The translations under genes and the position numbers were made by a program. The notes under the pieces were generated by a model, which did no database searches, had not been told where the DNA came from, and saw only the letters and a program-made list of their open reading frames with translations. Below are positions 36,567 through 45,990 of a stretch of DNA of 51,135 nucleotides, piece by piece. The first letter of the stretch is position 1; each line of letters opens with the position of its first letter. The stretch covers positions 1-51,135 of the forward strand of contig NZ_PDZG01000033.1 of assembly GCF_002735645.1 (NCBI RefSeq), read 5' to 3'. The stretch is from Iodobacter sp. BJB302 (lineage in GTDB: Bacteria; Pseudomonadota; Gammaproteobacteria; Burkholderiales; Chitinibacteraceae).

Positions 36567-37931
36567 CTATAAGGCGGCTAATAATTTGCCGTGCACACCA
36601 CCAAAACCGCCGTTACTCATAATCAGAATATGGTCACCTGCTTGCGCGGCCAGGCGCACTGCTTCAATTAAGAGGCTGAGATCATCAAAGCTTTGCGCTT
36701 TGGTGCCCAGAGATGCAAGGGCTTCGCTGCTGCTCCAGCCAAGGTTGGCGCCATAGCAGAAAATCAGGTCCGCACCTTGCAGGCTGCCCGGCAGTGCTTC
36801 TTTCATGCTGCCCAGCTTCATGGTGTTGGATCGCGGCTCCAGTACGGCCAGAATGCGGGCATTGCCGACTTTTTTGCGTAAGCCCGCCACAGTTGTGGCA
36901 ATGGCGGTTGGGTGGTGAGCAAAGTCGTCGTAAACCGTAATGCCCTTGCTATGACCTTTGATTTCCATGCGGCGCTTCACGTTTTTAAATTCTGCGAGTG
37001 CTTCAATGGCCACAGCAGGGCTTACGCCCACATGGCGGGCTGCTGCTATCGCGGCCAGCGCATTCATTTGATTGTGCTCGCCTATCAGATCCCAGTGCAA
37101 TTGCCCCTGAGGCTGATCACCAAGCAGTACTTCAAAGCCATCGTCAAAGCAACGGCCCGCGCGCCAGCCGGATGCACCGCCAAAGTATTCCACTTCACTC
37201 CAGCAGCCTTTATCGAGGACTCGTTTTAAGCTGTCTTCCTTGCCATTCACCAGCAGCCGCCCAAGGCCCGGCACGGTGCGTACCAAATGGTGAAACTGGG
37301 TTTCAATGGCGGCCAGATCTGCAAAAATATCGGCGTGATCAAATTCAAGATTATTCAGCACGGCAGTGCGCGGGCGGTAATGTACAAATTTGCTGCGCTT
37401 ATCAAAGAAAGCGGTATCGTATTCGTCGGCTTCAAGTACAAAAAATGGCGAGGTGGACGCGCTGTCCTGGCGTGGCACGCCAGGAGCACGGGCAGAGATG
37501 CCAAAGTTTTCCGGAATGCCGCCGATTAAAAAGCCTGGCGCTAAACCTGCGTATTCTAAAATCCACGCCAGCATCGAGCTGGTACTGGTTTTACCGTGAG
37601 TCCCTGCAACGCAGAGCACCCATTTATCGCGCAGCAGATTGTCGCCCAGCCATTGCGGGCCTGATGTGTAAGGCAGGCCGCGGTTCAGGATTTCTTCCAT
37701 TAAAGGATTGCCGCGCGTAACCACATTACCGATCACATACAGATCTGCGCCCAAAGACAGCTGGTCTGAATCCCAGCCTTCGATCAGCTCAATCCCAAGT
37801 GCTTTCAGCTGAGTAGACATCGGTGGGTAAACATTGGCGTCGCAGCCGGTTACTGTATGGCCTGCTGTACGGGCAAGTGCAGCAATGCCACCCATAAATG
37901 TGCCGCAAATTCCGAGAATATGAATATGCAT
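36567..37931 (-). CDS. mpl: UDP-N-acetylmuramate:L-Ala-gamma-D-Glu-meso-DAP ligase
   Basis: This 454-residue Mur ligase relative reattaches recycled murein tripeptide to UDP-MurNAc. It has the N-terminal Rossmann segment MHIHILGICGTFMGGIAALA, the ATP P-loop VAGTHGKTSTSSMLAW (GxxGKT/S), the NLEFDHADIF and HNQMNALAAIAAARH segments, and VYDDFAHHPTAIATT, typical of Mpl/MurC. The CGTFMGG variant distinguishes Mpl from MurC. It marks a working peptidoglycan-recycling route in a Gram-negative host. Confidence 0.95.
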   Translation of the reverse strand: MHIHILGICGTFMGGIAALARTAGHTVTGCDANVYPPMSTQLKALGIELIEGWDSDQLSLGADLYVIGNVVTRGNPLMEEILNRGLPYTSGPQWLGDNLLRDKWVLCVAGTHGKTSTSSMLAWILEYAGLAPGFLIGGIPENFGISARAPGVPRQDSASTSPFFVLEADEYDTAFFDKRSKFVHYRPRTAVLNNLEFDHADIFADLAAIETQFHHLVRTVPGLGRLLVNGKEDSLKRVLDKGCWSEVEYFGGASGWRAGRCFDDGFEVLLGDQPQGQLHWDLIGEHNQMNALAAIAAARHVGVSPAVAIEALAEFKNVKRRMEIKGHSKGITVYDDFAHHPTAIATTVAGLRKKVGNARILAVLEPRSNTMKLGSMKEALPGSLQGADLIFCYGANLGWSSSEALASLGTKAQSFDDLSLLIEAVRLAAQAGDHILIMSNGGFGGVHGKLLAAL

Positions 37932-37967
37932 ATCGGTTTAAATTCCTAGGGTAATAAGGGTATTGTC

Positions 37968-39017
37968 ATGGATTCATCGCTCGTGTTTGCGTACAATCGT
38001 TCTTCTAAACTATTGTGCAATGGCTTTGTGTCACTTATGTCTAATGTAACTGTATCAGCGTCTGTCAATCCGGTAGAAATTGCCCGGATTGCACTTAAAA
38101 AGCTTTCGGAACGTGGATTAGCGCCTACACCTGAAAATTACACCAAATTTTACAACGCCATTGCCACGATTAAATCGCCAGATGCCAAAACATCGAACGA
38201 AACCTTACAAGCATGGCAGTTGCTTTACAAGGTGGAAGATATCCTTGGCGATATGGGCGAAACCACAGGGCAGTTATTAAGCGCTTTAGCCGGTGGCAAC
38301 GAGGCCATGACCGCCAGTTTAGACCAGCTGCAAGATACCAGACGTGCACATTTAGAGCAGAGTGTCAGTGCTGACGATACGCACAGCAAGCTGGAAACCC
38401 TGCTCAATACCATCATTAATTCTACGTCTGAAATGCATTCATCCGTAACCGCATCGAAAACCGATTTGCTGGCTATCCGTGATTCTGTGCGCAGTATCGA
38501 AGAAAACCTCGCCATTAACCGGCAGATTTTAGAGCAAGACGCGCTGACAGGGGCAATGAATCGCCAGGGTTTTGATAATCGTTTAGTACGTGAAGCCAAG
38601 CTTGCCCAGCGGCACGGCCATAAATTATCGGTGGTGCTGTTTGATCTGGATGATTTCAAATTAGTGAATGATCGTTTTGGCCATGCCGTGGGCGACAACG
38701 TCCTAGTTCATATTGCTGGTCTCGCAAAATCAGTTTTAAGAGAGTCAGATATTCTTGTGCGCTATGGTGGTGAAGAATTTTTGATTTTGCTGGCCGAAAC
38801 CGATATTCATGGTGCGCGCTATGTGCTTGAGCGTTTGCAGCAGGTGGCCCGCCGCAATCCATTTATGTATAAACAGCAGCGCCTAGATGTGACGTTTTCA
38901 ACCGGGATTGCCATGTTGCGCGGGGATGAGAATGGCCGCGCGCTCGTGCTGCGCGCCGATGAAGCGCTGTATATTGCCAAACGCAATGGCCGTGGTCTGA
39001 TTGAGTTGGCCCAATAG
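37968..39017 (+). CDS. Diguanylate cyclase (GGDEF) with uncharacterised N-terminal domain
   Basis: The C-terminal GGDEF domain (about residues 190-349) begins DALTGAMNRQGFD and has the active motif GGEEF at 267-271. An intact inhibitory I-site RESD stands at 258-261, so it should make c-di-GMP and be feedback-inhibited. The first ~160 residues are helical (NPVEIARIALKKLSERGLAP...), with no signal peptide or membrane segment I can see, and belong to no domain I recognise. ATG 38037 is an alternative start that gives MSNVTVSASV. It is convergent with the next GGDEF gene, with only 9 bp between stops. Confidence 0.9.
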   Translation: MDSSLVFAYNRSSKLLCNGFVSLMSNVTVSASVNPVEIARIALKKLSERGLAPTPENYTKFYNAIATIKSPDAKTSNETLQAWQLLYKVEDILGDMGETTGQLLSALAGGNEAMTASLDQLQDTRRAHLEQSVSADDTHSKLETLLNTIINSTSEMHSSVTASKTDLLAIRDSVRSIEENLAINRQILEQDALTGAMNRQGFDNRLVREAKLAQRHGHKLSVVLFDLDDFKLVNDRFGHAVGDNVLVHIAGLAKSVLRESDILVRYGGEEFLILLAETDIHGARYVLERLQQVARRNPFMYKQQRLDVTFSTGIAMLRGDENGRALVLRADEALYIAKRNGRGLIELAQ

Positions 39018-39026
39018 AGGCTGCGC

Positions 39027-40418
39027 TCAGCTAAAAATTGAAACCCGGTTTCTGCCATTATGCTTTGAGGCATAGAGTGCCAAATCGGCGTATTCAAGCA
39101 GTTTTTTAGAGCTTTCAGTGTGATTCGGGTAAACCGCGATGCCTGCAGAAAAAGTGATTTTTAAAGTACTGTTTTGATGGCGGATGGTGATTTTAGAAAA
39201 ATCTTCACGGTATTTATCAATTTTAATTTGGGCGTTTTCGGCTGAAGCGCCCATCATCAGAATTAAAAACTCCTCTCCCCCAAGGCGGCAAACAATATCG
39301 CTGGTTCGGGCCTGAGCGCTTAAAAAGCGGGCCAGGCATTTCAGTGCTTCATCCCCAGCCGGGTGGCCATAGGTATCATTAACTGTTTTAAAGTGATCGA
39401 TATCAATCATCACCGCGCTGAGCGGCATCTGATTGCGTGTGGCCTGGGCCAGCATAATATCTAATGTTTCTGCCAGATAACGGCGGTTGTATAAGCCGGT
39501 CAGCGAATCTCTTAAAGCGGCTTCCAGCAGTTTTTCCTGCAAAGAAATGATTTCTTCCAGCTTGTTTTCCAGCTTTAGTTTGGCTTCTTGTAAGGCATCA
39601 AAAGTGTGTTTTCTCTGGGTGATGTCTTCATAAGCCCCCACAATCCCAATGACAGAGCCATCGCTTTCCAGCAGCGGTACATGGTTCAGGCTGATATGGG
39701 TGAGCTTGCCATCGTGAGTGGTAATAGCCCCTTCCTGATTAAGCAGGCTTTGCCCGGTGCGGATCACAGTCTGGGCGAAGGCTTGCAGGGCATTAGCGCG
39801 CTCGGGCATCAGCTCAAAGTCTGTTCTGCCGATGATCTCCTCTGATGAGCTGACCCCATTGTCATTGGCAAAGTGCCGGTTACAGCCAATATAGCGGGAA
39901 TCGGGGTCTTTCCAGAAAACACGGATGGGGATGGCATCGAGCACCGCATTCAGCAAGCGCTGGGATTTCTCTGCATCCTGTTCTTTTTGTTCTAATTCTT
40001 CAGTAAAGGCCAAGAGTTCATGATGCATTTTATTCTGAGCAATATGGGCACGCACCCTTACGCGCAAAATGGCACGGCTGATGGGCTTATTGACATAATC
40101 CACCGCACCCGCTGCAAAGCCCCGCTCTTCATCGGCGGCACTTAATAAGGCAGTAACAAAAATAAGTGGAATTTTCGCTGTACCAGGGTTGGCTTTGAGT
40201 TGCGCACAAACAGAGTAGCCATCCAGCTCCGGCATAATGACATCAAGCAGGATTAAATCCGGCAGATATTCTTTTGCTAGTTTTAATGCAGTGTGGCCAT
40301 TGCTGGCGGTGAGCAGCTGGTACTCATCCTCAAGACAAGAAGAGAGGATGGCAATACTGTCTGGCATATCATCGACGATTAACACGATCGGCTTAGGTCT
40401 GGCAGTCGGTTTACTCAT
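39027..40418 (-). CDS. Response regulator with PAS and GGDEF output (diguanylate cyclase)
   Basis: This 463-residue protein has a receiver domain (residues about 10-128) with the acidic pair D16-D17, phospho-acceptor D59 in LILLDVIMPELDG and K111 in DYVNKPIS. A PAS domain (about 155-275) follows, with WKDPDSRYIGCNRHF and GIVGAYEDITQRK, then a coiled linker. The GGDEF domain has GGEEF at 380-384 and I-site RTSD at 371-374. The active site is intact, so phosphorylation or a PAS signal should set c-di-GMP synthesis. No partner histidine kinase is adjacent. Confidence 0.93.
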   Translation of the reverse strand: MSKPTARPKPIVLIVDDMPDSIAILSSCLEDEYQLLTASNGHTALKLAKEYLPDLILLDVIMPELDGYSVCAQLKANPGTAKIPLIFVTALLSAADEERGFAAGAVDYVNKPISRAILRVRVRAHIAQNKMHHELLAFTEELEQKEQDAEKSQRLLNAVLDAIPIRVFWKDPDSRYIGCNRHFANDNGVSSSEEIIGRTDFELMPERANALQAFAQTVIRTGQSLLNQEGAITTHDGKLTHISLNHVPLLESDGSVIGIVGAYEDITQRKHTFDALQEAKLKLENKLEEIISLQEKLLEAALRDSLTGLYNRRYLAETLDIMLAQATRNQMPLSAVMIDIDHFKTVNDTYGHPAGDEALKCLARFLSAQARTSDIVCRLGGEEFLILMMGASAENAQIKIDKYREDFSKITIRHQNSTLKITFSAGIAVYPNHTESSKKLLEYADLALYASKHNGRNRVSIFS

Positions 40419-40481
40419 GGCCGGGCTCTTGATGTGTGTTTGCTGACAATAACAGTTCGCTTGCGTTCTGGTTTTAAGCTC

Positions 40482-40518
40482 CTGATGACGGCTTGCTCCA
40501 TATACAAGCCGTCATCAG
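40482..40518. other. Perfect 14-bp inverted repeat (strong hairpin)
   Basis: CTGATGACGGCTTG (40482-40495) and CAAGCCGTCATCAG (40505-40518) are exact inverted copies with a 9-base loop. On the minus strand the hairpin lies between the end of the M3 peptidase gene and the start of the response-regulator gene. Neither side has a T-run. A weaker hairpin GTGGCTT/AAGCCAC (40525-40531/40547-40553) overlaps the peptidase stop. Confidence 0.6.
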
Positions 40519-40539
40519 AGAAATGTGGCTTGTGTTTAT

Positions 40540-42581
40540 TTAATTTAAGCCACGTTTGGCAAGCAGGGGAGCTACCTCTGCCGGACGGCCACGAAATGCC
40601 AGCCATGCACTGGCCGGATCAATAGAATTGCCCACGCTGTAAATCGTGCGGTACAGGCGCTCTGCCGTTGCCGGATCGAAAGGGTTGCCAGTTTCTGCAA
40701 AAGCATTAAAAGCATCTGCTTCTAAGACTTCGGCCCACATATATACGTAATAGCCTGCCGCATAACCATCGCTCGAAAACAGATGCCCGAAATGGGGCAG
40801 GCGGTGGTTAATTCCTGCAGCTTTGGGCAGGCCGATTTTTTCCAGCGTGGCCGCTTCAAAAGCACTGATATCCTGCACTTTTTCAGTTAAATCTAAATGG
40901 ATTTGTAAATCAAGCAGGGCTGAACCCAGATAACGCACGGTTTCAAAACCCTGATTAAAAAAGCGCGCATTTTTGATTTTGGCAAGCAGGGTGTCGGGAA
41001 TCGCTTCGCCGGTTTTAATATGCAAGGCGTGCTTTTTGAGCACTTCGTCCTGCTCGGCCCAGTTCTCAAAGAGCTGTGAGGGCAGCTCTACATAATCTCG
41101 TGCCACAGCCGGGCCTGCCAGCAGACTGTATTCAACATCCGACAGCAGCCCGTGCAAACCATGACCAAACTCGTGGAATAAAGTACGCACATCATCAAAC
41201 GACAACAGCGTAGCCTGGCCTGCCGGGGCTTTAGAGAAATTATTATTGTTGATCACAATAGGCACAATCCGCTTGCCTTCACTGCGGCTCTGGCTGCGAA
41301 ACTCATGCATCCACGCCCCGCCTTGCTTGCTGGTGCGGGAGAAATTATCTCCAATAAAGAGGCCGATCACTTCCCCTTCGCGGCTGACTTCCCAAAGCCG
41401 TGCATCGGGGTGATAAAGCGGCAGATCAAAGCGTTCTTTAAAGCTCAGGCCAAATAAGCGATGCGCGCAATCAAAAGCGGCGGTAATCATATTTTCCAGA
41501 GCAAAGTAAGGCTTGATTTCGGCATCGTCTAAATCAAATCGCGCTAGGCGTTGTTGCTCGGCCAGATAAAACCAATCCCAAGGCTCAATATCCAGTGGCT
41601 CGCCCAGCTCAGCGGCCAGGGTTTGCAAATCGGCTTGCTCTTCGAGTACGCGTTTAAGTGCCGGTGTCCACACTTTTTGCAGTAAATCCAAAGCAGCTTG
41701 TGGCGTGCCTGCCATGCGGTCATTTAAGGCGTAATCCGCAAAATTGGCGTAACCCAGCAATTGGGCCTGCTCTTGCCGTAGCGCCAGAATTTGCGGGGTG
41801 ATGGGGCGGTTATCTGTTTTACCTGCTGTGCACCGCGGCTTTTCCATGCTTTGTGCGCTGTTTCGCGTAAATCGCGGCGGCTGGAATAAGTAAGAAATGG
41901 CACAACGGAAGAGCGGCTGAGCGTAATAACATAGCCCTCTGTACCTCGGTCTGCCGCAGCCTGTCTTGCTGATTCTCTGATGGAGTCCGGCAGGCCGGCC
42001 AAATCATTTTCATCATTAAGCTGCAGGCGGTATTCCGCCTCATCGCTGCGTACATTTTGTGAGAACTGTGTGCAGAGTGTGGCCAGCGCGGCCACGATTT
42101 CAGAAAAGCGCTGTTTTGATTCGCCTGTCAGCTCGGCGCCATTTCTTACAAAATTTAAGTGAATACGCTCTAAGAGTCGCAGTTTTTCTGTGCTTAAGCC
42201 CAAATCTTTGCGCTGCTGATAAAGGGCATTAATACGTGTAAAAACGCCTTCCTGCTGATAAACAATATTATTGTGGGCAGCAAGTTGCGGTGCGAGTGTG
42301 AGCTCGATCGCCTCAAGCTCCGGGTTTGTTTCAGAAGCCGTCAGGTTTTCAAACAGGCCATTGATGCGCGCAAGTAATGAGCCGGCAAGGGCAAAGCGTT
42401 CTACACTATTCGCAAAATCAGGCAGGCTGGTTTGTTCGGCAATTGCATTTAATTCGGCGCGATGCTGCGCCATCGCAAAAGCAAAAGCAGGGGGGAAATG
42501 CCCGGGCATAATTTGATCAAATGGTGGCAGGCCAAAAGGGCTTTGCCATTCTTGCAATAAAGGATTGTGCTCTGTGTGCAT
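40540..42581 (-). pseudogene. prlC: M3 family oligopeptidase A, interrupted by a one-base frameshift
   Basis: Two overlapping minus-strand frames make one M3 peptidase. The 5' part (42581 down to a stop at 41724) carries HNPLLQEWQSPFGLPPFDQI and runs to AWKSRGAQQ. The 3' part (in frame from about 41822 to 40540) continues GKTDNRPITPQILALRQEQ, with the zinc motif FHEFGHGLHGLL and SDGYAAGYYVYMWAEV. Adding one base at about 41822-41826, for example a third G in CAGCAGGT, restores about 680 residues, the normal size of oligopeptidase A. No other damage is visible, so this is either a recent mutation or a sequencing/assembly error. Confidence 0.88.
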
Positions 42582-43021
42582 GATTGACGCCTGAGACTTT
42601 GGAATATTTATTTTATTGCATTGGCATAGTGTTGGCTATTGGTGAAATCAATACTAAACATTTAATGCTAAATTATTATTTAATCATTACTCTGTTAAAT
42701 GCGTATTTTAAGAAAATTGTCATATTTTACTGAAAAAGCGTGGTATTAATCTGAACGTGTATAGGGTGAAGATGGCGTGACCCATGCCACTGTTTTGATT
42801 GAAAATCAGTCCCAACCCCGGTATTTGTGAATAATTTGGGAATTTTTCAAATTGAATATTGCCGCAGAGTGCTATAAACAGCGTCGATGTTTTTATCATC
42901 AATTCAGAAAATGATGATGTAATAAAATGATGACAGGCATGAGTAAGGTCAAAAATGAGTGGCGATGCTGTGAGTGATTTACAGATTACGTCGTAATGCA
43001 AAAATAGCTTAGGAGAAAGCG
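42582..43021. promoter_or_regulatory. Intergenic region between divergent peptidase and antiporter genes
   Basis: This 440-bp AT-rich stretch should hold the divergent promoters of both genes. An ORF of 93 codons on the minus strand (42720-43001) has no signal or family feature and I do not support it. I see no convincing hairpin, direct repeat or -35/-10 pair. AGGAG at 43011-43015 is the ribosome site of the downstream gene. Confidence 0.4.
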
Positions 43022-44818
43022 TTGGAGAATAATCAGCTATTACACACTTCTGTTGTTTTACTGGCAGCAGCGGTGATTGCAGTTCCGATTTTTAAGCGTT
43101 TTAATTTGGGGTCAATCCTCGGCTACTTAGTGGCCGGAGTGATTGTGGGGCCCTATTTTTTGGGGTTTATTGAAGACCCTGTTGCCGTGCTGGATTTTGC
43201 AGAAATAGGCGTGGTGCTTTTATTATTTGTTTTGGGATTAGAATTAAACCCCAAATCACTTTGGCAGATGCGTAAAAAAATTATTGGTCTGGGCGGCGCT
43301 CAATTATTGCTCTGCGGCCTGGCGCTTGCTGGTTTATCTGTCGTTTCTTTAAGCCTTGAATTTAAAGCGTCGCTCATGGTTGGCGTAACGCTGGCTTTGT
43401 CTTCTACGGCATTTGCTGTTCAGCTGCTAAAAGAGCGCAGTATGCTTAACCAGCCAATTGGCCGGATTGGTTTTGCAATTTTGCTGATGCAGGATTTGGC
43501 GGTTATTCCTGTATTACTAAGTTTACAAGCGATGGCGCCCGATCCAAGCGGCCATATTGTGCCATGGTGGCTGGGTTTGCTTGCCGTAGTGATTACACTT
43601 TTTATTGGCACCTATTTGTTAAGCCCGCTGCTTAAAATTGTGGCGAAGTATGGCAACTCAGAAGTCATGACTGCAGCAGCGTTACTGATTGTATTAGGCG
43701 CTGCTTTAGGTTTTGATTATGCCGGCTTATCCATGGCCATGGGGGCGTTTATTGCAGGGATTATGCTGGCTAATTCCAGCTTCAGACATCAGCTTGAGGC
43801 AGATATTGAGCCATTTAAAGGCTTATTATTAGGTTTGTTTTTTATTACTATCGGCACCAGCATCAATTTAAAATTGTTACTGGCAGATCCGTGGTTTTTA
43901 TTCGCAGGCGCTTTATTACTGCTTCTGGTAAAAAGCTCGGTTATTGCGGCTTTAATTGCGGGCACAACAGGGCAATCAAAGTTAAATAGTTTTAGGCTGG
44001 GGCTGATGCTGGCACAGGGTGGTGAATTTGCTTTTGTGGTGATGGCACAGGCTTTATCTTTGCATATCCTAGATAAGCAGATTACCGAAGAAGTTACCAT
44101 TGTGGTGGGATTATCAATGGCCTTAAATGCGCCCCTGCTTATGATCTTTGAGCGTTTAATTCAGCGCAAAGGCAAAGAAAAAACTGTTGATTACAGTAAT
44201 GTCAAATTTGACAGCAATAAAGTCATCATTGCCGGGTTCGGGCGGTTTGGCCAGGCAACCGGGCGTTTATTATCGGCAAAAGGAATGCAATTTACCGCGC
44301 TGGATAAAGACCCTGAGCATATTGAGTTTTTAAAGAAAGTAGGGCATAAAATTTATTTTGGCGATGCAACCCGCCATGATTTACTCAGAAAAGCAGGGGC
44401 AAAGCAGGCCTCGGTATTACTAATTGCCATTGATAATATCAGCGATTCACTGCATTTAGCGCAGATGGCAAAGCGCAAGTTTCCGCATCTGCGTATTATT
44501 GCGCGCGCGCATAATCGCACCCATGCTTTATCTTTAATGGATTTAGATGTGGATGTGGTGATTCGTGAAGTATGGGAAAGCAGCTTAACGGCTGCCGAGC
44601 ATACTTTATTGGCGCTTGGATATTCACCTGCCCATGCAGAGCGAATGATTGATATTTTTCAGCGCCACGATGAAGCATCATTATTAGAGCAATTAGAGCA
44701 TAAAGATGATATGGAAGCATTAATTGCCCTTGCTAAAGAAAACCGCCAGCAAATGAGTGATTTATTCGTGGCAGACAGAAATGTTTATGCTGCAGAAGAA
44801 AAGAAAGTGATTGATTAA
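43022..44818 (+). CDS. CPA2 family cation:proton antiporter with RCK domain (KefB/KefC-like)
   Basis: This 598-residue protein has 12 or so membrane helices (residues about 7-380), starting VVLLAAAVIAVPIFKRFNLGSILGYLVAGVIVGP, with LLLFVLGLELNP and GLSMAMGAFIAGIML. A C-terminal Rossmann RCK/TrkA-N domain follows: VIIAGFGRFGQATGRLLSAKG (about 398-418) and YFGDATRHDLLRKAGA. It probably exchanges K+ (or Na+) for protons. No KefF/KefG ancillary gene is adjacent, so glutathione gating is unproven. TTG start 43022 is supported by AGGAG 6 bases upstream. The stop overlaps earP (TAATG). Confidence 0.93.
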   Translation: MENNQLLHTSVVLLAAAVIAVPIFKRFNLGSILGYLVAGVIVGPYFLGFIEDPVAVLDFAEIGVVLLLFVLGLELNPKSLWQMRKKIIGLGGAQLLLCGLALAGLSVVSLSLEFKASLMVGVTLALSSTAFAVQLLKERSMLNQPIGRIGFAILLMQDLAVIPVLLSLQAMAPDPSGHIVPWWLGLLAVVITLFIGTYLLSPLLKIVAKYGNSEVMTAAALLIVLGAALGFDYAGLSMAMGAFIAGIMLANSSFRHQLEADIEPFKGLLLGLFFITIGTSINLKLLLADPWFLFAGALLLLLVKSSVIAALIAGTTGQSKLNSFRLGLMLAQGGEFAFVVMAQALSLHILDKQITEEVTIVVGLSMALNAPLLMIFERLIQRKGKEKTVDYSNVKFDSNKVIIAGFGRFGQATGRLLSAKGMQFTALDKDPEHIEFLKKVGHKIYFGDATRHDLLRKAGAKQASVLLIAIDNISDSLHLAQMAKRKFPHLRIIARAHNRTHALSLMDLDVDVVIREVWESSLTAAEHTLLALGYSPAHAERMIDIFQRHDEASLLEQLEHKDDMEALIALAKENRQQMSDLFVADRNVYAAEEKKVID

Positions 44819-45960
44819 TGAATAAAACAATTCGTTGGGATATCTTTTGCCGTGTGGTTGATAATTACGGAGATATTGGTGTCTGCTGGCGCCTGGCGCG
44901 GCAATTGTCGCGTGAATATGATTTAACGGTAAGGCTGTGGGCAGACGATTTAATCAGCTTCCAGCGAATTCAGGCGGATATTCGCAGTGATTTGTCTTCG
45001 CAGGTTTGCTATGGAGTGGAGGTGAGGCATTGGTGCCATCCTTTGTCTGATGCAGAGCCTGCCGATGTGGTGATCGAGGCTTTTGCCTGTGATTTGCCTG
45101 CAAGTTATATTGCCGCCATGAAATCTGATCCGCGTGAGCGGGTTTGGTTGAATCTGGAATATCTCTCTGCAGAAGATTGGGTACCGGGCTGCCACGGCCT
45201 GCCATCGCCTGCCCAGGGCCTGCCTAAATTTTTTTTCTTTCCCGGTTTTGTGGATGGCACAGGCGGTTTACTGGGCGAGCAGGCTCAGCTTAGTGCCAAA
45301 GCGGCATGGTCGCAGGCGAACAGCGATGCGTATCTGGGGCAATGGCAGGCTGTACAGGCCAATAGCATTAAGGTGTCTCTTTTTGCCTATGCCAATCTGG
45401 GGCTGGCTGATTTACTGAGCTGCTGGCAGCAATCAGACCGCCCTGTGCAGGTGTTTATGCCCGAGGGCCTGTTGCTGCCTTTGGCCGAAGCCGCTCTAGG
45501 GCAGGCGTTGCCAGTGGGCACAACGATTTGCCGTGGTGCGCTCAGCCTGTCTGTGCTGCCGATGCAATCGCAGGATGATTACGACCGGCTGCTTTGGTGT
45601 TGTGATCTTAATTTTGTACGGGGTGAGGATTCATTTGTGCGGGCGCAGTGGGCTGCTTTACCTCTGATCTGGCATATTTATCCGCAGGATGATGATGCAC
45701 ATCGTGCCAAACTGGATGCATTTTTGGCACTTTATCTGGCCGCTTGTCCCGGTAAATCTGCACAGGTATTTAATGATTTTTGGCAGGTATGGAATCACGG
45801 AGGGGATCTCAAAGCCGCATGGCATAAGCTTTTGCCAGAGATTTCAGCCTTAAAGCGCCATGCTGTGGCATGGCAGGAAAATTTGATTAAACGCGGGGAT
45901 CTCGCCACTAATCTGGTCAGATTCGTAAATAGCAAGGTAAAATGGCGAGTTAAATTTTAA
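44818..45960 (+). CDS. earP: EF-P arginine rhamnosyltransferase EarP
   Basis: It transfers rhamnose from dTDP-rhamnose to a loop arginine of EF-P, activating it for translation of proline stretches. The 380-residue GT-B protein begins WDIFCRVVDNYGDIGVCWRLAR, where D15 and D19 match the catalytic/structural Asp pair of EarP. It has GLPKFFFFPGFVDGTGGLLGE and FVRGEDSFVRAQWA, with the conserved Glu that binds the nucleotide-sugar. It lies 30 bp upstream of efp, as in other EarP organisms. The dTDP-rhamnose genes (rmlABCD) are not in the window and must lie elsewhere. Confidence 0.96.
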   Translation: MNKTIRWDIFCRVVDNYGDIGVCWRLARQLSREYDLTVRLWADDLISFQRIQADIRSDLSSQVCYGVEVRHWCHPLSDAEPADVVIEAFACDLPASYIAAMKSDPRERVWLNLEYLSAEDWVPGCHGLPSPAQGLPKFFFFPGFVDGTGGLLGEQAQLSAKAAWSQANSDAYLGQWQAVQANSIKVSLFAYANLGLADLLSCWQQSDRPVQVFMPEGLLLPLAEAALGQALPVGTTICRGALSLSVLPMQSQDDYDRLLWCCDLNFVRGEDSFVRAQWAALPLIWHIYPQDDDAHRAKLDAFLALYLAACPGKSAQVFNDFWQVWNHGGDLKAAWHKLLPEISALKRHAVAWQENLIKRGDLATNLVRFVNSKVKWRVKF

Positions 45961-45990
45961 CCATCACTTAAGCTCTAGGTAAACACCGCA

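Noticed and set aside
36998-37720. 240-codon plus-strand ORF antisense to mpl
   Set aside because: It is a long shadow frame of a GC-rich gene; the translation has no family motif, and mpl is certain on the other strand.
42720-43001. 93-codon minus-strand ORF in the peptidase/antiporter gap
   Set aside because: No ribosome site, no domain, AT-rich composition typical of intergenic DNA, and it overlaps the expected promoters.
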